Shown piece after piece: positions 45,856-54,789 of a stretch of DNA of 64,000 nucleotides; the stretch's first letter is position 1; every line of letters starts with the position of its first letter. The notes under the pieces are model-generated. The model saw nothing but the letters and a program-made list of their open reading frames with translations. It did not search any database and was not told the DNA's origin. The position numbers and the translations under genes are program-made. The DNA is from Kiritimatiellia bacterium (GTDB lineage Bacteria > Verrucomicrobiota > Kiritimatiellia > JAAZAB01), in contig JAQUMN010000012.1 in NCBI GenBank assembly GCA_028718125.1, positions 37,607 to 101,606 of the forward strand, given 5' to 3'.

Positions 45856-46254
45856 TTACCCGAAATGGGCTTTGATGTATCGGATCGAGGCGTCCAGGGA
45901 AGGCAGGATTTTAGTGCAGTAACGCACCATCCAGGGGCTGCTTTCCTTGAAGGTGAACGGCGAAAATGCCACGACGAATTTGCCCAGGTGATGGGAGGCG
46001 TAAAACACTTCCATTGCGGTGCCAATGGACGGCTTGTTGTAATTGACAAGCAGAAGGTCAGCATTCCGAATGTCCTGCAGGTCAAATTCCACGATTTCGT
46101 TGGCGCTATCCACCTCGCGGTCCTTGAAGTTCCGGCGCATGGGATCCAGCAGGATGAACGTGTGACCAAGCTTTTTGGCGACTGTTTTGCGCCATTCCCG
46201 GGCCACGCCGCCTTGTTCATCCATGATCGGACCGCAGAGGTATATGTTTTTCAT
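45856..46254 (-). CDS. Nucleoside 2-deoxyribosyltransferase-like protein
   Basis: A 132-residue protein of the nucleoside deoxyribosyltransferase superfamily. It begins IYLCGPI, has LLDPMRRNF, IVEFDLQDIRNADLLLVNY with the conserved acidic residue, and GTAMEVFYA. Members exchange bases on deoxynucleosides or hydrolyse modified nucleotides. The substrate is not evident. It is a single gene next to ilvD, convergent with it. Confidence 0.83.
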   Translation of the reverse strand: MKNIYLCGPIMDEQGGVAREWRKTVAKKLGHTFILLDPMRRNFKDREVDSANEIVEFDLQDIRNADLLLVNYNKPSIGTAMEVFYASHHLGKFVVAFSPFTFKESSPWMVRYCTKILPSLDASIRYIKAHFG

Positions 46255-46296
46255 AGATTATCAACCTAATCAGCTTGTCATTGAAGGCGATTTTCT

Positions 46297-46371
46297 ACCG
46301 CGGATGACACGTTTTTTCACGGACAAGATGATTCATATATCCGTGCCCATCGGCGTTATCCGCGGTCAATT
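46297..46371. repeat. CACGGAT/ATCCGTG inverted repeat
   Basis: TACCGCGGATGACACG and CACGGA on the left mirror ATCCGTG and TTATCCGCGGT on the right. It lies in the gap before mtaB. Related sequences occur at 43350-43444 and 63432-63532. Confidence 0.65.
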
Positions 46372-46417
46372 GCTCAGGTTGGCTAAAGGCATTAATTCTT
46401 AAATATATCAGGCTGCC

Positions 46418-47722
46418 ATGCAGGAAACAACCGTATCTTTTAAAACGGTCGGATGTCGCCTGAATCAGGCCGAGACGGCGCGCCTGCGCGCCGTGTTCCA
46501 GGCGGCCGGGTACCGGGTTGTGCCCTTTGGAGCAGCATGCGATGTCTGCGTAATTCACGGATGCGCGGTCACGGCCAAGGCGGAACAGAATAGCGCCCGC
46601 CTGGCGCGCGGCGCCAAGCGCCAGACCGGCGCATTCGTGGTCCTGGCCGGATGTCCGGTCGAAGCGGGCGGGCGGGCCGGCCATTTACCCGATGCCGCGG
46701 ATCTTTTGGTCGGCCAGACCGGCAAATTCCAGTTGCCGGCCTTGCTGGCGGAGCACGGATTCCCCTCCGTTGTGCCCGGAGCGCCGCCGGCATTGCCGCT
46801 GTTTGACACGGCGCGGGCCATTGTCAAAGTCCAGGATGGATGCGATTTCAACTGTGCTTACTGTATTGTGCCGCGTGCGCGCGGGCCGGCCTGGAGCCGA
46901 CCTTTCGAGGAAATTATCGAAGAAATCAACAGCCTTGCGCGGGCCGGCTACCGGGAGATCGTGCTGACCGGCGCCAACATCGGCTGTTATGAGGATCAGG
47001 GCCGTAAGCTCTCGTCTTTGCTCCGCCGGATCGAAGCGGTGCCGGCTCTGGAGCGCATCCGTTTGAGTTCCATCGAGGTTAGTACGGTGGAACGCGAGGT
47101 CATTGATTGCATGGCCGCGTCCCGGAAACTATGCCGGTGCCTGCATCTGCCAATGCAGAGCGGGAGCGATCCGGTGCTGCGCGCCATGCGGCGGCGCTAT
47201 GCCATCCGTGAATATGGCGCCGTTGTGGCCTATGCCGCCAGCCGGGTCGAGGGGATCGGCATCGGGACTGACGTGCTGGTGGGCTTCCCCAGTGAGCGTG
47301 CGGCGGATTTTGACGCCACGGAAGCCATAATCGCGCAAGGGCCCTTCAGCAATGTACATGTGTTTGCCTACAGCCTCAGGCCCGGAACCGTCGCGGCCGC
47401 GATGAAAGACCAAGTGCCGGATGACGAAAAAAGGCGGCGGGTTGCCAGACTTATAGCGTTGGCGCGTGAAAAACGAATGGAGTTTGCGCGCCGCTGGATT
47501 GGCCGCGAAGTTGCGGTCCTGGTTGAGGCGGTCAACGCTGCGGGAGCGGCCACCGGCTGGACGGGCGAATATTTGCCGGCGCGGATCCTACCCCCCCCGG
47601 CGCCGGCCGGCGCGAAGCATTGCGGGCAGGTCCGGATTGCACCGGCGCGCAACCGGGTTACCCGGTTTGTGCCGCGTGCGGTGGAAGGCGATACGCTGAT
47701 CGGTGAGCAGCCGATTTGCTGA
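46418..47722 (+). CDS. mtaB: tRNA t6A37 methylthiotransferase MtaB
   Basis: Radical-SAM enzyme that adds methylthio to t6A37 of tRNAs reading ANN codons. The N-terminal UPF0004 domain has TVGCRLNQAET, HGCAVTAKAE and LAGCP cysteines. The radical SAM motif is CDFNCAYC, and a TRAM-like C-terminus follows. The 434-residue length fits MtaB better than MiaB or RimO. A C8 tract (47591-47598) encodes a proline run near the C-terminus. Confidence 0.92.
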   Translation: MQETTVSFKTVGCRLNQAETARLRAVFQAAGYRVVPFGAACDVCVIHGCAVTAKAEQNSARLARGAKRQTGAFVVLAGCPVEAGGRAGHLPDAADLLVGQTGKFQLPALLAEHGFPSVVPGAPPALPLFDTARAIVKVQDGCDFNCAYCIVPRARGPAWSRPFEEIIEEINSLARAGYREIVLTGANIGCYEDQGRKLSSLLRRIEAVPALERIRLSSIEVSTVEREVIDCMAASRKLCRCLHLPMQSGSDPVLRAMRRRYAIREYGAVVAYAASRVEGIGIGTDVLVGFPSERAADFDATEAIIAQGPFSNVHVFAYSLRPGTVAAAMKDQVPDDEKRRRVARLIALAREKRMEFARRWIGREVAVLVEAVNAAGAATGWTGEYLPARILPPPAPAGAKHCGQVRIAPARNRVTRFVPRAVEGDTLIGEQPIC

Positions 47723-47740
47723 AGCCTGAGCTTTTTGTGC

Positions 47741-47770
47741 TTGACGCGCTGGCATAGCGTAAACTATTGT
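47741..47770 (+). promoter_or_regulatory. Candidate promoter of the HU-hisS run
   Basis: TTGACG (47741-47746) and TATTGT (47765-47770) are spaced by 18 bases and lie about 50 bases before the HU gene, just after mtaB. Confidence 0.5.
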
Positions 47771-47822
47771 CCCTTTAAGCATTAAGCCAAAAAAGCGGAG
47801 GTAATGACATACAGGAGGCATT

Positions 47823-48113
47823 ATGACAAAACGGGATTTGGTTATGCGGATTGCCAAGGAAACCGGGCTGATTCAGCAGGATGTGTTTGCCGTTCTTCAG
47901 AAAACGCTTGATTATATTGTGGAAAGCCTGGCCAAGGGCGAAAGCGTGGAGTTCAGGAATTTCGGTGTTTTCGAAGTGCGCGTGCGCAAATCCCGCATCG
48001 GCCGGAATCCCAATAAGCCCACCCACGTAGTGACGATTCCCACGCGGAAAGTGGTCAAATTCAAGATGGGCCGGATCATGAAGGCCCAGGTGATGAAACC
48101 CGTCAAATCATGA
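47823..48113 (+). CDS. HU/IHF family DNA-binding protein
   Basis: A 96-residue histone-like protein. TKRDLVMRIAKETG opens the helical part. The DNA-binding arm signature GVFEVRVRKSRIGRNP is present with Pro at the usual kink position. An AGGAGG-like site lies before the ATG. It overlaps hisS by 4 bases, so a nucleoid protein and a tRNA synthetase are co-translated. Confidence 0.95.
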   Translation: MTKRDLVMRIAKETGLIQQDVFAVLQKTLDYIVESLAKGESVEFRNFGVFEVRVRKSRIGRNPNKPTHVVTIPTRKVVKFKMGRIMKAQVMKPVKS

Positions 48114-49393
48114 CGACGGAAGCCGCTCATTTTGAGGCGCCGCGCGGCATGCGGGACTTCTATCCCGCAGAGATGGCCGTCCGCAATGCGATTTTTGACG
48201 CCTGGGTCCGTTCGGCGCGCGCCTTTGGTTTCGCCCAATATGACGCCTGCGTGGTGGAATCGCTCGACCTGCTCAAACGCAAGAGCGGCGAGGAAATCGT
48301 CGAGCAAATCTACGCCTTTAAAGACAAGAGCGACCGTGACCTGGCCCTGCGCCCCGAGATGACGCCAACCCTGGCCCGCATGATTGTAGGGCGGCAGGGT
48401 CAACTGGCCTTTCCCTTGAAGTGGTTTGCCGTTGCCCAGTGTTTCCGGTATGAGCGCATGAGCCGCGGGCGCAAGCGGGAACATTATCAGTGGAACCTGG
48501 ATGTGGTCGGCGAGGCTTGCATTTCCGCGGAAGTCGAAGTGCTGGCCTGCGCCTGCCACGCCTTGAGCCTGCTTGGCTTGAACGCGGGCGAGGTCAAGAT
48601 CCATCTCAGCAGCCGCGCCCTGCTGGCTGATTTGCTGGCCAAGGCCGGTATCTTGCCGGCCTTTCATGCGGCCACCTTTTTGGCGCTCGACAAGCGCGGC
48701 AAAATGGAGGATGCAGATATCCGGCGTTTGTTGCAGGAATCCGGCCTGGATAGCGCGGCCATCGAGGCGGTGTTCCGGGTTGCCGGCATTCAATCGCTGG
48801 ACCAGGCTGCCGCCATGCTCGGCGAACAGACCCCTTCGCTGGCAACGGTGCAAACACTGTTCCGGTTGGCGAACGAATATGATCTCGGCGCGATGCTGGT
48901 GTTTGACATCGGCGTCGTGCGGGGGCTGGGCTATTATACCGGCGTAGTGTTTGAGGCGTTTGATGCCGAACGAAAATTCCGGGCGCTTTTCGGCGGCGGT
49001 CGGTATGACAATCTGCTGGGAGATGTCGGCGGGGCGCCCATGACCGCCGTGGGCCTGGGATTCGGCGACGTGGTGATTGCCGAACTGCTGGCCGATAAGG
49101 GACGCTTGACCGGCCTGCAGGCCAAGCTGAATTGTGCCGTGGGCTACATGGAGGATATCCAGCAGCCGGTTGCGAGGCAACTCGTGCGCGCGTTGCGCCG
49201 CAGTGGGCAAAGCGTGGATATGGCGCTGCATGCCGAGAAACCCAAGCAGTTTTTCGGGCGGGTCGGCAAGGGCGAATTCAAGAAGGCGATTTATGTGGGG
49301 CCCGACGACGTGGCCCGGGGCATCGTGCGCATCAAGAACCTGGACGACCGTACGGAAGAGGAAAAATCCTTGAGCGATCCGGTCGGGAGGTAA
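48110..49393 (+). CDS. hisS: Histidyl-tRNA synthetase
   Basis: Class II synthetase of 427 residues. Motif 1 lies near the start (APRGMRDFYPAE), motif 2 is CFRYERMSRGRKREHYQWNLD, and the histidine-specific block is RGLGYYTGVVFE. The C-terminal anticodon domain is intact. The HisZ paralogue is excluded by the full catalytic motifs. The next gene starts 5 bases after the stop. Confidence 0.94.
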   Translation: MTTEAAHFEAPRGMRDFYPAEMAVRNAIFDAWVRSARAFGFAQYDACVVESLDLLKRKSGEEIVEQIYAFKDKSDRDLALRPEMTPTLARMIVGRQGQLAFPLKWFAVAQCFRYERMSRGRKREHYQWNLDVVGEACISAEVEVLACACHALSLLGLNAGEVKIHLSSRALLADLLAKAGILPAFHAATFLALDKRGKMEDADIRRLLQESGLDSAAIEAVFRVAGIQSLDQAAAMLGEQTPSLATVQTLFRLANEYDLGAMLVFDIGVVRGLGYYTGVVFEAFDAERKFRALFGGGRYDNLLGDVGGAPMTAVGLGFGDVVIAELLADKGRLTGLQAKLNCAVGYMEDIQQPVARQLVRALRRSGQSVDMALHAEKPKQFFGRVGKGEFKKAIYVGPDDVARGIVRIKNLDDRTEEEKSLSDPVGR

Positions 49394-49398
49394 CAATC

Positions 49399-50421
49399 AT
49401 GACCTCCAGAGAACGCGTGTTAATGGCGTTTGCCCATGCGGAGCCTGATCGTGTCCCGGCCTGGTGCGGGGCCTCGGTGGAGTTCTGGGCAAAGGCCAAA
49501 AAGGCCTTGAATCTGGATGACGAAGGCTTGCGCCGCCGGCTGGGGGATGATTTTCGGCGCATTTGGCCGCGCACGGTCGGGCAAGTTGTCAACCGAACGC
49601 CATTCGGAATCCGGCGCTCCGGCTATGGCTATGGCCAGGCTGTGGATCATCCGCTGGCGGAGGCCACGCTCAAGGATATTGATGCCTATCCCTGGCCGAA
49701 TCCTGCCGATGTGGATGTCTCCCTGATGAAGGCCGAAGCGGAAGCTTATGGAGGCCAATATGCCGTCCTGGGCGGCGCGTGGTCGCCTTTCTGGCATGAC
49801 GCAATTGATCTTTTCGGAATGGAGCAGTTATACCTGAAGATGTATGACGAACCCGCCCTGGTGGATGCCGTGTTGACGCGAATTGTGGACTATTACCTGG
49901 CCGTCAGCCAGGCGATTTTTGATGCCGCCGGCCGTTCCATCGATATTTTTTTTATTGGCAACGATTTCGGCGGTCAGACGGGGCCGTTGCTGAGCGAGAA
50001 GCTTTTTCGGCGCTTTCTGTTGCCGCATTTGCGCCGGCTGGTTGAATTGGGACATGCCTATCGGTTGAAGGTGATGCTCCATTGCTGCGGCGGCTTTGCG
50101 CCCCTGATTCCAGCCCTGGTTGAAATCGGAGTTGACGGTTTGCATGCCGTCCAGTCGACTTGCCATGGCATGGATTTGGCCAATTTGAAGGCTGAATTCG
50201 GACACAAGATTCTTTTTAACGGCTGTATTGATTCCCATCATATTCTGATCAAAGGCGACTTGGAAACAGTGCGCCGCGAAACGGCGCGCGTGGTCAAATT
50301 GATGATGCCCGGCGGCGGCTTCATTGCCGGCGCCAGCCATGACTCCATCCTGGAGGAGACGCCGGTCGAAAATGTGGTCGCCATGTTCGACACGATTCAG
50401 GAAGTCGGCGTCTATCGCTGA
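49399..50421 (+). CDS. Uroporphyrinogen decarboxylase-family protein (MtaA/CmuA-like)
   Basis: A 340-residue protein of the URO-D superfamily. SRERVLMAFAHAEPDRVP at the start and LKVMLHCCGGFAPLIP are typical of the methyltransferase branch. The haem-enzyme motif of true HemE is absent. Such proteins move methyl groups to or from corrinoids, which fits the btuR gene elsewhere in the window. GGGAGG precedes the ATG. Confidence 0.85.
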   Translation: MTSRERVLMAFAHAEPDRVPAWCGASVEFWAKAKKALNLDDEGLRRRLGDDFRRIWPRTVGQVVNRTPFGIRRSGYGYGQAVDHPLAEATLKDIDAYPWPNPADVDVSLMKAEAEAYGGQYAVLGGAWSPFWHDAIDLFGMEQLYLKMYDEPALVDAVLTRIVDYYLAVSQAIFDAAGRSIDIFFIGNDFGGQTGPLLSEKLFRRFLLPHLRRLVELGHAYRLKVMLHCCGGFAPLIPALVEIGVDGLHAVQSTCHGMDLANLKAEFGHKILFNGCIDSHHILIKGDLETVRRETARVVKLMMPGGGFIAGASHDSILEETPVENVVAMFDTIQEVGVYR

Positions 50422-50504
50422 ATGGTCGCATGATTCTCCGGCAAGCGCATGTCCGGCCTCAGGCTGGCAGGCAACAGTTTGGCGGCTCAGCCAAATACAA
50501 GTTG

Positions 50505-50533
50505 TTGACACCAGGGTCTTTTTTACGTATTAT
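50505..50533 (+). promoter_or_regulatory. Strong consensus promoter of the AbiEii/AbiEi-like operon
   Basis: TTGACA (50505-50510) and TATTAT (50528-50533) are separated by exactly 17 bases, the best sigma-70-type match I saw in the window. A GGAGG site and the ATG at 50562 follow. Confidence 0.65.
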
Positions 50534-50561
50534 GCCTTCCGGTCAATCATGCGGAGGTTTC

Positions 50562-51329
50562 ATGCACGCCTTACAACAAGCCGAATATATCGAGCGGTTT
50601 CACCTGCTGTTCCTGGCCCGGTTGGGACAGAAGCTCGATAAACGTTTCTATGCCCTGAAAGGCGGGTGTAATTTACGCTTCTTTTTCAAGAGCATTCGCT
50701 ATTCGGAAGATATGGATTTGGATGTTCAAACCATCCCGGTTGGCGAACTGCGCGATCGAGTCGCCGGCATTCTGAAATCAGCCTCGTTCCTGCAAGCGCT
50801 GGCGGTTCATGGGATAACCATCGAGCATGTTACCGAAGCCAAGCAAACTGAAACCACGCAACGGTGGAAATTCGGTTTGTTGACCACGGTCTTGGCAACT
50901 CCCGTCCCAACAAAAATAGAGTTCTCGCGTCGCCGACGCTTTGACGATGCCGTTCTGGAAAACGTGGACCCCTTGCGGGTGCGATCGCTCGGGCTCCCGC
51001 CGATCCTGGCCTGCCACTACCCGGCACCCGTGGCCTGGCGCCAGAAAATCCAGGCGCTGGCAACCCGGTCTATGACACAAGCTCGGGACATTTTCGATCT
51101 GGATCTCTTGCTGAGCTCCGGTGCGGTCATCCCTGCCAACGAAACCGCATCCCTTTCGACTGACCTGCTCCAGGAAGCCGAACAACGGTGCCTGGCGATG
51201 CGGTTCGGGGATTTCAAGAGCCAGGTTTTGTCGTATCTTGCCCCGGACCATCAAGCCGCTTATGACGATCCCAAGGTGTGGGACCAAATGGTTCTGCGCG
51301 TGACGGAAGCCTTGCGAGGCCAGCGATGA
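50562..51329 (+). CDS. AbiEii-like nucleotidyltransferase toxin
   Basis: A 255-residue protein of the AbiEii/AbiGii toxin family. FYALKGGCNLRFFFKSIRYS with EDMDLDV forms the nucleotidyltransferase core with two acidic residues. KIEFSRRRR and ARDIFDLDLLL are further family landmarks. These toxins modify tRNA or nucleotide targets and give phage resistance in known cases. GGAGG precedes the ATG. The stop overlaps the next gene by 4 bases. Confidence 0.85.
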   Translation: MHALQQAEYIERFHLLFLARLGQKLDKRFYALKGGCNLRFFFKSIRYSEDMDLDVQTIPVGELRDRVAGILKSASFLQALAVHGITIEHVTEAKQTETTQRWKFGLLTTVLATPVPTKIEFSRRRRFDDAVLENVDPLRVRSLGLPPILACHYPAPVAWRQKIQALATRSMTQARDIFDLDLLLSSGAVIPANETASLSTDLLQEAEQRCLAMRFGDFKSQVLSYLAPDHQAAYDDPKVWDQMVLRVTEALRGQR

Positions 51330-51931
51330 AAACGATTGACGCCCTCGCCCGGCTTGCAGAATTGCGCGCGAGCGTATTCACGACCAATGACGCCGCCGCG
51401 GCGCTCCAGTTAACGCGGCCTCATGCCAGCAAGAGCTTGGCGCGCTTGGCGATGGCACGGCAGGTGTTGCGGCTCCGGCGCGGCTACTGGGGGTTTCCGG
51501 ACAAGATTGATCCCTTGATGCTGCCGATGATACTGACGGCGCCCGCGCCCTGCTATATTTCACTCCAGAGCGCCCTTTATTCGCATGGCATGATTTCCCA
51601 GGTGCCTTTACGGATCTATGCCGTGTCGTCGGCGCGGACCCAGCTGTTCAGCACGCCATTAGGGGCCGTGTCCGTGCACCATGTGAAGCCTTCTTTTTTT
51701 GGAGGATTTGAAGTGAATGTCCGCACCGGCATCGCCATGGCCACGCCGGAAAAAGCGCTCGTGGACTTCCTGTATCTGAGCCCTGCGCGCTCCCGGCTTT
51801 TTGCTGCTCTGCCGGAGCTGGAATTGCCCAAAAGTTTTCGGCGCGCCCTGGCCTTGAAATTCACCCGCCTCATTGACTCCGCCTGCCGTCGCAAGGTTGT
51901 CTCCGAGCGCCTGGATAAACTGCTGAAATAA
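51326..51931 (+). CDS. AbiEi-like antitoxin (winged-helix)
   Basis: A 201-residue protein with an N-terminal winged helix (FTTNDAAAALQLTRPHASKS, then LRRGYWGFP). A C-terminal domain follows, containing YISLQSALYSHGMI and ATPEKALVDFLYLS, as in AbiEi-type antitoxins. It would repress its own operon and block the toxin. The order here is toxin first, opposite to the classical abiEi-abiEii order. Confidence 0.82.
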   Translation: MKTIDALARLAELRASVFTTNDAAAALQLTRPHASKSLARLAMARQVLRLRRGYWGFPDKIDPLMLPMILTAPAPCYISLQSALYSHGMISQVPLRIYAVSSARTQLFSTPLGAVSVHHVKPSFFGGFEVNVRTGIAMATPEKALVDFLYLSPARSRLFAALPELELPKSFRRALALKFTRLIDSACRRKVVSERLDKLLK

Positions 51932-51970
51932 GTTCGTATAGATTTTGCATGCTATTCTTACAAATATTTA

Positions 51971-51999
51971 TTGACTTACTTTGCGGTATATGTTTAACT
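51971..51999 (+). promoter_or_regulatory. Candidate promoter of the VapB/VapC-like pair
   Basis: TTGACT (51971-51976) and TTAACT (51994-51999) are 17 bases apart. Transcription would begin about where the ATG lies (52006), and no Shine-Dalgarno is present, so a leaderless message is plausible. Confidence 0.45.
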
Positions 52000-52005
52000 A
52001 TTTTC

Positions 52006-52299
52006 ATGAAAACAACTTTACGTAATGATGCGGTGCTGTTTTCCGTCAAAGGGCAGGTCGTCATTCCCCGCTGGCTGCGCAAGGAGTACGATATCGAGGA
52101 GGGTACGCGCGCCGTTGTGCAGGCGACCGCCGAGGGTATTCTGCTCAAGCCGGTGACCCGGGTTCGTATTCAGCGGCTCCGCGGCATTCTCAAGCGGAAA
52201 CCGGGCGGAAAGCCCTTTGTGCAGGAATGGGCCGAGCATAAGGTCGAGGAAAAAGCACTGGAGGAGGCTAAATATGCCCGCTTCGCCGGTTCTCGATAG
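52006..52299 (+). CDS. AbrB/MazE-fold antitoxin (VapB-like)
   Basis: A 97-residue swapped-hairpin DNA-binding protein: SVKGQVVIPRWLRKEY, then EGTRAVVQATAEGILLKPV. The C-terminal helix-rich region would wrap the toxin. It overlaps the PIN-domain gene by 26 bases. The local sequence upstream is A/T-rich compared with surroundings. Confidence 0.85.
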   Translation: MKTTLRNDAVLFSVKGQVVIPRWLRKEYDIEEGTRAVVQATAEGILLKPVTRVRIQRLRGILKRKPGGKPFVQEWAEHKVEEKALEEAKYARFAGSR

Positions 52300-52678
52300 T
52301 TTTGCCCTGCTGAGTTTTCTCCGCGACGAACCGGGCGCGGAGAGGGTAGCTTCGCTCCTGGAAAAGGCGGAGGAGCGCAGGCATCCTCTTCAGATGACCG
52401 AGGTCAATTATGCCGAGGTCCAATATATCATTCGCCGCAAGGATGGGGACGCCGCCTGGCGCATCGTTGCGGACGAACTGGCGATCCTGCCCATCGAATT
52501 TCATCCGGCCGACCGGCCTCTGGCCGACCAGGCCGCCGATTTCAAGACGCGTTTCAAGCTCAGCCTGGCCGACGCCTTTGCCGCCGCGCTGGCGAAAACC
52601 CGCAAGGCCGAACTGGTGACCGGCGACCCCGAGTTCAAACAAGTTGAGGGCGAAATCAGAATCGGCTGGCTGAAATAA
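52274..52678 (+). CDS. PIN-domain ribonuclease toxin (VapC-like)
   Basis: A 134-residue PIN-domain protein. Acidic positions of the active site are visible: Asp8 in VLDSFALLSF, Glu in MTEVNYAEV, Asp in LADAFAAALA and Asp in VTGDPEF. It forms a toxin-antitoxin pair with the preceding AbrB-type gene. The start at 52274 is inside the antitoxin frame, as is common for such pairs. Confidence 0.87.
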   Translation: MPASPVLDSFALLSFLRDEPGAERVASLLEKAEERRHPLQMTEVNYAEVQYIIRRKDGDAAWRIVADELAILPIEFHPADRPLADQAADFKTRFKLSLADAFAAALAKTRKAELVTGDPEFKQVEGEIRIGWLK

Positions 52679-52809
52679 AGCCAGGTGGCGCTTTCAAGAT
52701 TCGGTGTCATAACCAGAAAAGCGCCACCAACATAATCAACAGGAACAAATATCGGCAGTTTCCTGATGCACGATATAAGCACGTTCGAGAAAGAATACCC
52801 ACGGCTTAA

Positions 52810-54789
52810 CTAATCAAGCACAGGAATTCCTAGATCGGAGAGGTACCGATAGGTGGGATCGTAGAAGGCTGACTTCCGTGTGGGATCACTGGCATCTCCG
52901 GCAGGAACGACGATAACCATGCCTTGTCGAGCACGAGTCAGAAGAACGCGATAAGCATTTTTGAGATAATGTTTGCGCGTCGCCTTTTTTATGTGATTCC
53001 AACGAGATCCGCAAAAAGACCAGTGTTCCCAATTATTCTCAGAATATCTAAAATCGGCATCCCATGTTACGCACACCCAATCCAGTTCCAATCCCTGCAC
53101 ATCAAATTCCGTTGCAACATCCTCTAGATAGTAAGACGAACGCACATCTTCCTTCCTGTCTAGAAACCAATGGATCGGATTCATTGGCGATTTAACATCT
53201 ATTGCGTGTGGCTTTAAACGTTCCGCTTGAGATGAAACAACAATTCCATAACGTTCTGAGCCGCGCGCTTGTTGCTTCAGCCACTGTTTTGCCTTGGCAA
53301 GATCGCGAGTGACGACAATCGGATATTTCTCTTTCACCCGTTCAAGTGTTTTGCGCGCTTCATCAGCTTCAAGATCAAGCAATTGCTTGACAAATAACGA
53401 GACTTGCTCGGCGCGGAACGAACGCATTGATACCGCAAGATGCAATTCGTCTTTAATCTCGACATGTCGACGCGATTCCAATCTTTTGAGCACATCTCCT
53501 GCGCCATATTCACTGTCGGTAAGTCGAGAAGATATATAAATATGCCAATCCGGAAACGAGCGGTTCAGTGACTCTATCCATTCGCTGATTCCAGCCTCTC
53601 CAGTATTAATCTCCTGCCCACCACCAACAAGGCACACAATTACCGCCCAATCCGAATGGCGATCAAGGCAGGAGATAAGAAATTCAGGCTCGGACTGATT
53701 GAAATTAGGCGTGCGCCTTTTTCGGCGCATGAAACCCGACGTCTGTTCCAAATTCCATGCGCGTTGTGCTTCATCAAATAGCGCAACATGTTCGATTGGT
53801 GCCGACATTGGGTCAATAAGACAATCGTCACGAAAGTGGTGGACGTTCTGGATGAACATCTTAACCTCACTCATGGCCTCATATTTCTTGGTCTTGTTCC
53901 CACGCTCTTTGTCGCGTTGCACTTTATCTCGAGTCAATGCTTCGCGCAGGATAGCAACTAATGGGCCATTGCCTGAAAGAAAAACACTGTAAAGGGCATT
54001 GGCCTTGTCAAAATGCGTAGTTGCAATGTTGAGCCCAACCAATGTCTTGCCGGCTCCGGGAACACCGGTCACAAAGCAGATTGATTTGTGACCATATTCT
54101 TTTGAGGCCTCAATAATGCCGGAGATGGTCGCTGATGTTTGGCCAAGGTTAATTGCGCTTGCATCGTTACGAGAAATGTCATTGACCGAGTGATTGTTGT
54201 ATAGTGCCGTCGCCGCCTCGATGATTGTCGGGGTAGGACAATAACGCCCGGCTGACCAGCGTGTCGGATCAATGTCTTTGCCTTCGGCAAAGCGTAAGAC
54301 ATCATTAATCACTTTGCCGAGAAGGCTGACATTGCTGGTGATAGGAAAAAGCAGTTTGTCGTTTTGTGGGGTTGTAGCTACAACCGGATTAGCGTTCTTT
54401 GCCTCGGTGGCAATGAGAATTGGGGCGATGAAATGCTCATGACTTGATTCATGGAAATTTTTTAAATCCAGAGCATAGTCGCATACTTGATCTATGGCGT
54501 GCGATGTAAATTCTTTCTCGCCGATTTTGAATTCAAGAACAAAGATCACTGGCCCGATAAGCATAACTACATCGATTCTTTGCCCCATACGCGGGATTGA
54601 ATATTCAAAATAGATCGACCCCTGATAAGAATGGAGCGCCGTTCGGAGGATGCTAATTTCTGTTAACCACGCGTCGCGCTGGGATTGTTCCAATGCGAAA
54701 TCATTGCGTATGGCAAGAGCACCAAGAATATTATCGGAATCAGTGTTAATAAAATCAGCGATCGAGTTAGAGTAGTATTCTCGCTTCAT
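52810..54789 (-). CDS. DUF2075-type DNA/RNA helicase with nuclease-like N-terminus
   Basis: A 659-residue protein. Residues about 70-95 (RIDVVMLIG...VLEFKIG) match the D...ExK core of PD-(D/E)XK nucleases. The helicase part has Walker A GVPGAGKT near 240 and [12 protein letters not shown] as Walker B. Near the end, [16 protein letters not shown] and [14 protein letters not shown] are superfamily 1 motifs. The gene is clearly more A/T-rich than its neighbours and sits next to toxin-antitoxin genes, consistent with transfer and a defence role. GAGG precedes the ATG. Confidence 0.83.
   Translation of the reverse strand: MKREYYSNSIADFINTDSDNILGALAIRNDFALEQSQRDAWLTEISILRTALHSYQGSIYFEYSIPRMGQRIDVVMLIGPVIFVLEFKIGEKEFTSHAIDQVCDYALDLKNFHESSHEHFIAPILIATEAKNANPVVATTPQNDKLLFPITSNVSLLGKVINDVLRFAEGKDIDPTRWSAGRYCPTPTIIEAATALYNNHSVNDISRNDASAINLGQTSATISGIIEASKEYGHKSICFVTGVPGAGKTLVGLNIATTHFDKANALYSVFLSGNGPLVAILREALTRDKVQRDKERGNKTKKYEAMSEVKMFIQNVHHFRDDCLIDPMSAPIEHVALFDEAQRAWNLEQTSGFMRRKRRTPNFNQSEPEFLISCLDRHSDWAVIVCLVGGGQEINTGEAGISEWIESLNRSFPDWHIYISSRLTDSEYGAGDVLKRLESRRHVEIKDELHLAVSMRSFRAEQVSLFVKQLLDLEADEARKTLERVKEKYPIVVTRDLAKAKQWLKQQARGSERYGIVVSSQAERLKPHAIDVKSPMNPIHWFLDRKEDVRSSYYLEDVATEFDVQGLELDWVCVTWDADFRYSENNWEHWSFCGSRWNHIKKATRKHYLKNAYRVLLTRARQGMVIVVPAGDASDPTRKSAFYDPTYRYLSDLGIPVLD

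Noticed and set aside
47912..49396. 494-residue open frame on the minus strand
   Set aside because: It is antisense to hisS and the HU gene, both of which are certain.
49399..50421. Haem-pathway uroporphyrinogen decarboxylase (hemE)
   Set aside because: The conserved substrate-binding N-terminal motif of HemE is missing; the sequence fits the corrinoid methyltransferase branch of the superfamily.
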